Below, in pieces: positions 43,419-44,643 of a stretch of 44,643 nt of DNA (the stretch's first letter is position 1; each line of letters starts with the position of its first letter). The stretch comes from an uncultured Clostridia bacterium (GTDB taxonomy: Bacteria; Bacillota; Clostridia; Lachnospirales; Anaerotignaceae): the NCBI GenBank assembly GCA_944383885.1, contig CALWRF010000032.1, forward strand, positions 1-44,643, in the 5' to 3' direction. Under the pieces are notes generated by a model. The model had not been told where the DNA came from. It worked only from the letters and a program-made list of their open reading frames with translations, and searched no databases. Made by a program: the position numbers and the translations under genes.

Positions 43419-43859
43419 ATGGACTTTATAACTTTCAAAGAAAAATTCAGCAATTTAATGTTCAAAATTATTCAGATTTTTGAGTTAATAGTAGCAATAT
43501 TTATAACAACGGTAATTATATTTATGCTGTATAACCTTGTTTCACAAATTATAAATAATGATATATTCCAAATGTCATCTTCTGATTTTTCAACCTTTCT
43601 CGCATCAGCTTTATCTCTTGTAGTAGGTCTTGAATTTGTCAAGCTCTTGTGCCAGCATACACCTGAAAACCTTATAGAAGTTTTAATGCTTGCCATATCA
43701 AGGCAAATGGTTGTTGAACACCTTGATACATTTCAAATGCTTTTAGGAGTAGTTTCTATAGTTGCGCTTCTTACGGCTAAAAAATATTTGACTAATATAA
43801 CTAATAACAAAATAATTAATAATAAAATAATTAAAGAAAAAAAAGCGGAAACAGAATGA
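43419..43859 (+). CDS. PsiE-like integral membrane protein
   Basis: 146 residues. ATG 43419 has AGGAGG at 43406-43411 with a 7-base spacer; the TTG before it is not used. Four hydrophobic segments can be seen: ~18-42, ~60-78 (LSLVVGLEFVKLL), ~84-95, and ~103-122 (LLGVVSIVALLTAKKYL). The pattern GLEFVKLL, then a HTPENLIEVLMLAISRQMVV stretch, fits the PsiE (phosphate-starvation-inducible) type of membrane protein, whose role is not known. The C-terminus is Lys/Asn-rich. It is a single gene with its own promoter and terminator. Confidence 0.7.
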   Translation: MDFITFKEKFSNLMFKIIQIFELIVAIFITTVIIFMLYNLVSQIINNDIFQMSSSDFSTFLASALSLVVGLEFVKLLCQHTPENLIEVLMLAISRQMVVEHLDTFQMLLGVVSIVALLTAKKYLTNITNNKIINNKIIKEKKAETE

Positions 43860-43873
43860 AACAATACATATTA

Positions 43874-43914
43874 AACATCAGTTAAACTAATATATAATTT
43901 AACTGATGTTTTTT
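43874..43914 (+). terminator. Terminator of the PsiE-like gene
   Basis: AACATCAGTTAAA (43874-43886) and TTTAACTGATGTT (43898-43910), 11-base loop, followed by T. Confidence 0.9.
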
Positions 43915-43962
43915 ACTATAATTTTCATTTTATTACAGACAAACATTAATTTTATATAAAGC

Positions 43963-43992
43963 GCAAAAAAGACCGCTGCGTTTGCAACGGTC
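43963..43992 (-). terminator. Terminator of rpsU-yqeY
   Basis: On the minus strand, GACCGTTGC and GCAGCGGTC (one G·U) with a 4-base loop, followed by six T. It lies 8 bases after the yqeY stop. Confidence 0.85.
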
Positions 43993-43999
43993 GTTTGCT

Positions 44000-44443
44000 T
44001 TACTGAAGCATTTGTTTTACCAGTCCGCTTACTACTTTATTATCGGCTCGTCCTTTAACCTTTGGTGTTACATTAGCCATAACCTTGCCCATATCCTTCA
44101 TAGTAGCTGCGCCTGTTTCCTTAACAGCTTCTTCCACAATTACCCTGATTTCATCTTCAGTCAACTGTTTAGGAAGGTAAGTAAGTAAAACTTCAATTTC
44201 TTTGTTGAGATTGTCGATAAGATCCTGACGTCCGCTTTTAACATAGTCAGGCATGGAATCACGGCGTTTTTTAAGTTCTTTTGTTATTACATCAAGTACG
44301 CCTTCATCGTCAAGCTCAATTTTTTTATCTTTCTCGATTTGAAGCACAGCAGAACGGACAAGCTGTACAGTATTCTTCCGTATAGTGTCTTTATCCTTCA
44401 TAGCTTCTTTCAAATCAAGCATAAGTTTGTCTTTTAAAGACAT
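44000..44443 (-). CDS. yqeY: GatB/YqeY-domain protein
   Basis: 147 residues. It belongs to the YqeY family, which resembles the tRNA-binding tail of GatB (the amidotransferase subunit); its own role is unclear. Signs: LKDKLMLDLKEAMKDKD at the start, RRDSMPDYVKSGRQDL, EIEVLLTYLPKQLTEDEI, and MKDMGKVMANVTPKVKGRAD near the end. ATG 44443 (MSLKDKL) is preferred by family starts. ATG 44452 with AAGG upstream is also possible; a TTG frame to 44464 is not. It follows rpsU directly, a common pair in Bacillota. Confidence 0.92.
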   Translation of the reverse strand: MSLKDKLMLDLKEAMKDKDTIRKNTVQLVRSAVLQIEKDKKIELDDEGVLDVITKELKKRRDSMPDYVKSGRQDLIDNLNKEIEVLLTYLPKQLTEDEIRVIVEEAVKETGAATMKDMGKVMANVTPKVKGRADNKVVSGLVKQMLQ

Positions 44444-44464
44444 ATTTACCATCTCAGCCTTCAA

Positions 44465-44641
44465 TTATTTGAATTTACGCTTTCTTGCAGCCTCTGATTT
44501 CTTTTTGCGCTTAACGCTTGGCTTGTCATAATGTTCTCTCTTACGAACTTCACCCATTATACCATCTCTGGCACAGTTTCTTTTAAAGCGACGAAGAGCA
44601 CTATCCAAGGATTCATTTTCTTTTACTCTAACCTCTGACAT
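44465..44641 (-). CDS. rpsU: 30S ribosomal protein S21
   Basis: 58 residues, the normal size, complete in the window with two bases left at the edge. The ATG is at 44639-44641. Signs: [40 protein letters not shown] and the basic tail [15 protein letters not shown]. It is part of the small ribosomal subunit near the 3' end of 16S rRNA. The ribosome binding site would lie outside the window. yqeY follows within 21-25 bases, on the same transcript. Confidence 0.97.
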   Translation of the reverse strand: MSEVRVKENESLDSALRRFKRNCARDGIMGEVRKREHYDKPSVKRKKKSEAARKRKFK

Positions 44642-44643
44642 GA

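Overview
The window looks like a chromosomal segment of a low-GC, Gram-positive anaerobe of the class Clostridia (Bacillota); the genus cannot be fixed from the sequence. The evidence is strongly A+T-rich DNA, AGGAGG-type ribosome binding sites almost everywhere, a serine-type T-box, an S-box (SAM-I) riboswitch, an ECF sigma/RsiV lysozyme-sensing pair, a sigma-H-like promoter, an ECF thiazole transporter subunit (ThiW), long-form HPF and a tRNA gene without encoded CCA. No CRISPR array, phage, insertion sequence or plasmid hallmark was seen.

Left part (1-11200). Two minus-strand genes, a BspA-like leucine-rich-repeat protein (cut by the window edge) and a BRCT-containing acidic protein, are followed by a 0.7 kb spacer. 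Then come two large plus-strand signalling genes: a 1360-residue multidomain GGDEF/PAS/GAF/EAL protein and a CheB-CheR-PAS hybrid, probably co-transcribed. A run of small minus-strand genes of unknown role follows. One of them carries two copies of a ~75-residue repeat that also occurs once in the BRCT protein.

Middle part (11200-32000). A tRNA-Thr gene is followed by a T-box-controlled serine operon (serC-serA-DUF1015). On the minus strand are a thiazole-salvage operon (thiW-thiM-thiE-HAD phosphatase) with an unusual structured leader, then pth-mfd-foldase, a LysR regulator, a D-lactate dehydrogenase with a Rex-like operator, glmU-prs, and a three-gene ABC importer. The glmU-prs and pth-mfd blocks, which are contiguous in many Bacillota, are separated here by the ldh/lysR pair.

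Right part (32000-44643). A macro-domain hydrolase, a DnaA-box cluster, hpf under a sigma-H-like promoter, a cyclopropane fatty acid synthase, a small membrane protein, a phosphofructokinase, metK under a SAM-I riboswitch, sigV-rsiV, an alanine/glycine:cation symporter, a 1.7 kb gene-poor A+T-rich spacer holding a possible frameshifted gene remnant, a PsiE-like membrane protein, and yqeY-rpsU.

No single large new system is obvious. The best leads are the repeat-domain family shared by two unknown proteins, the paired c-di-GMP/CheBR signalling module without chemotaxis genes, the thiW leader with mutually exclusive pairings, and an internal start in rsiV that would make a form lacking the sigma-binding domain. 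All assignments come from reading the sequence; no database search was run.
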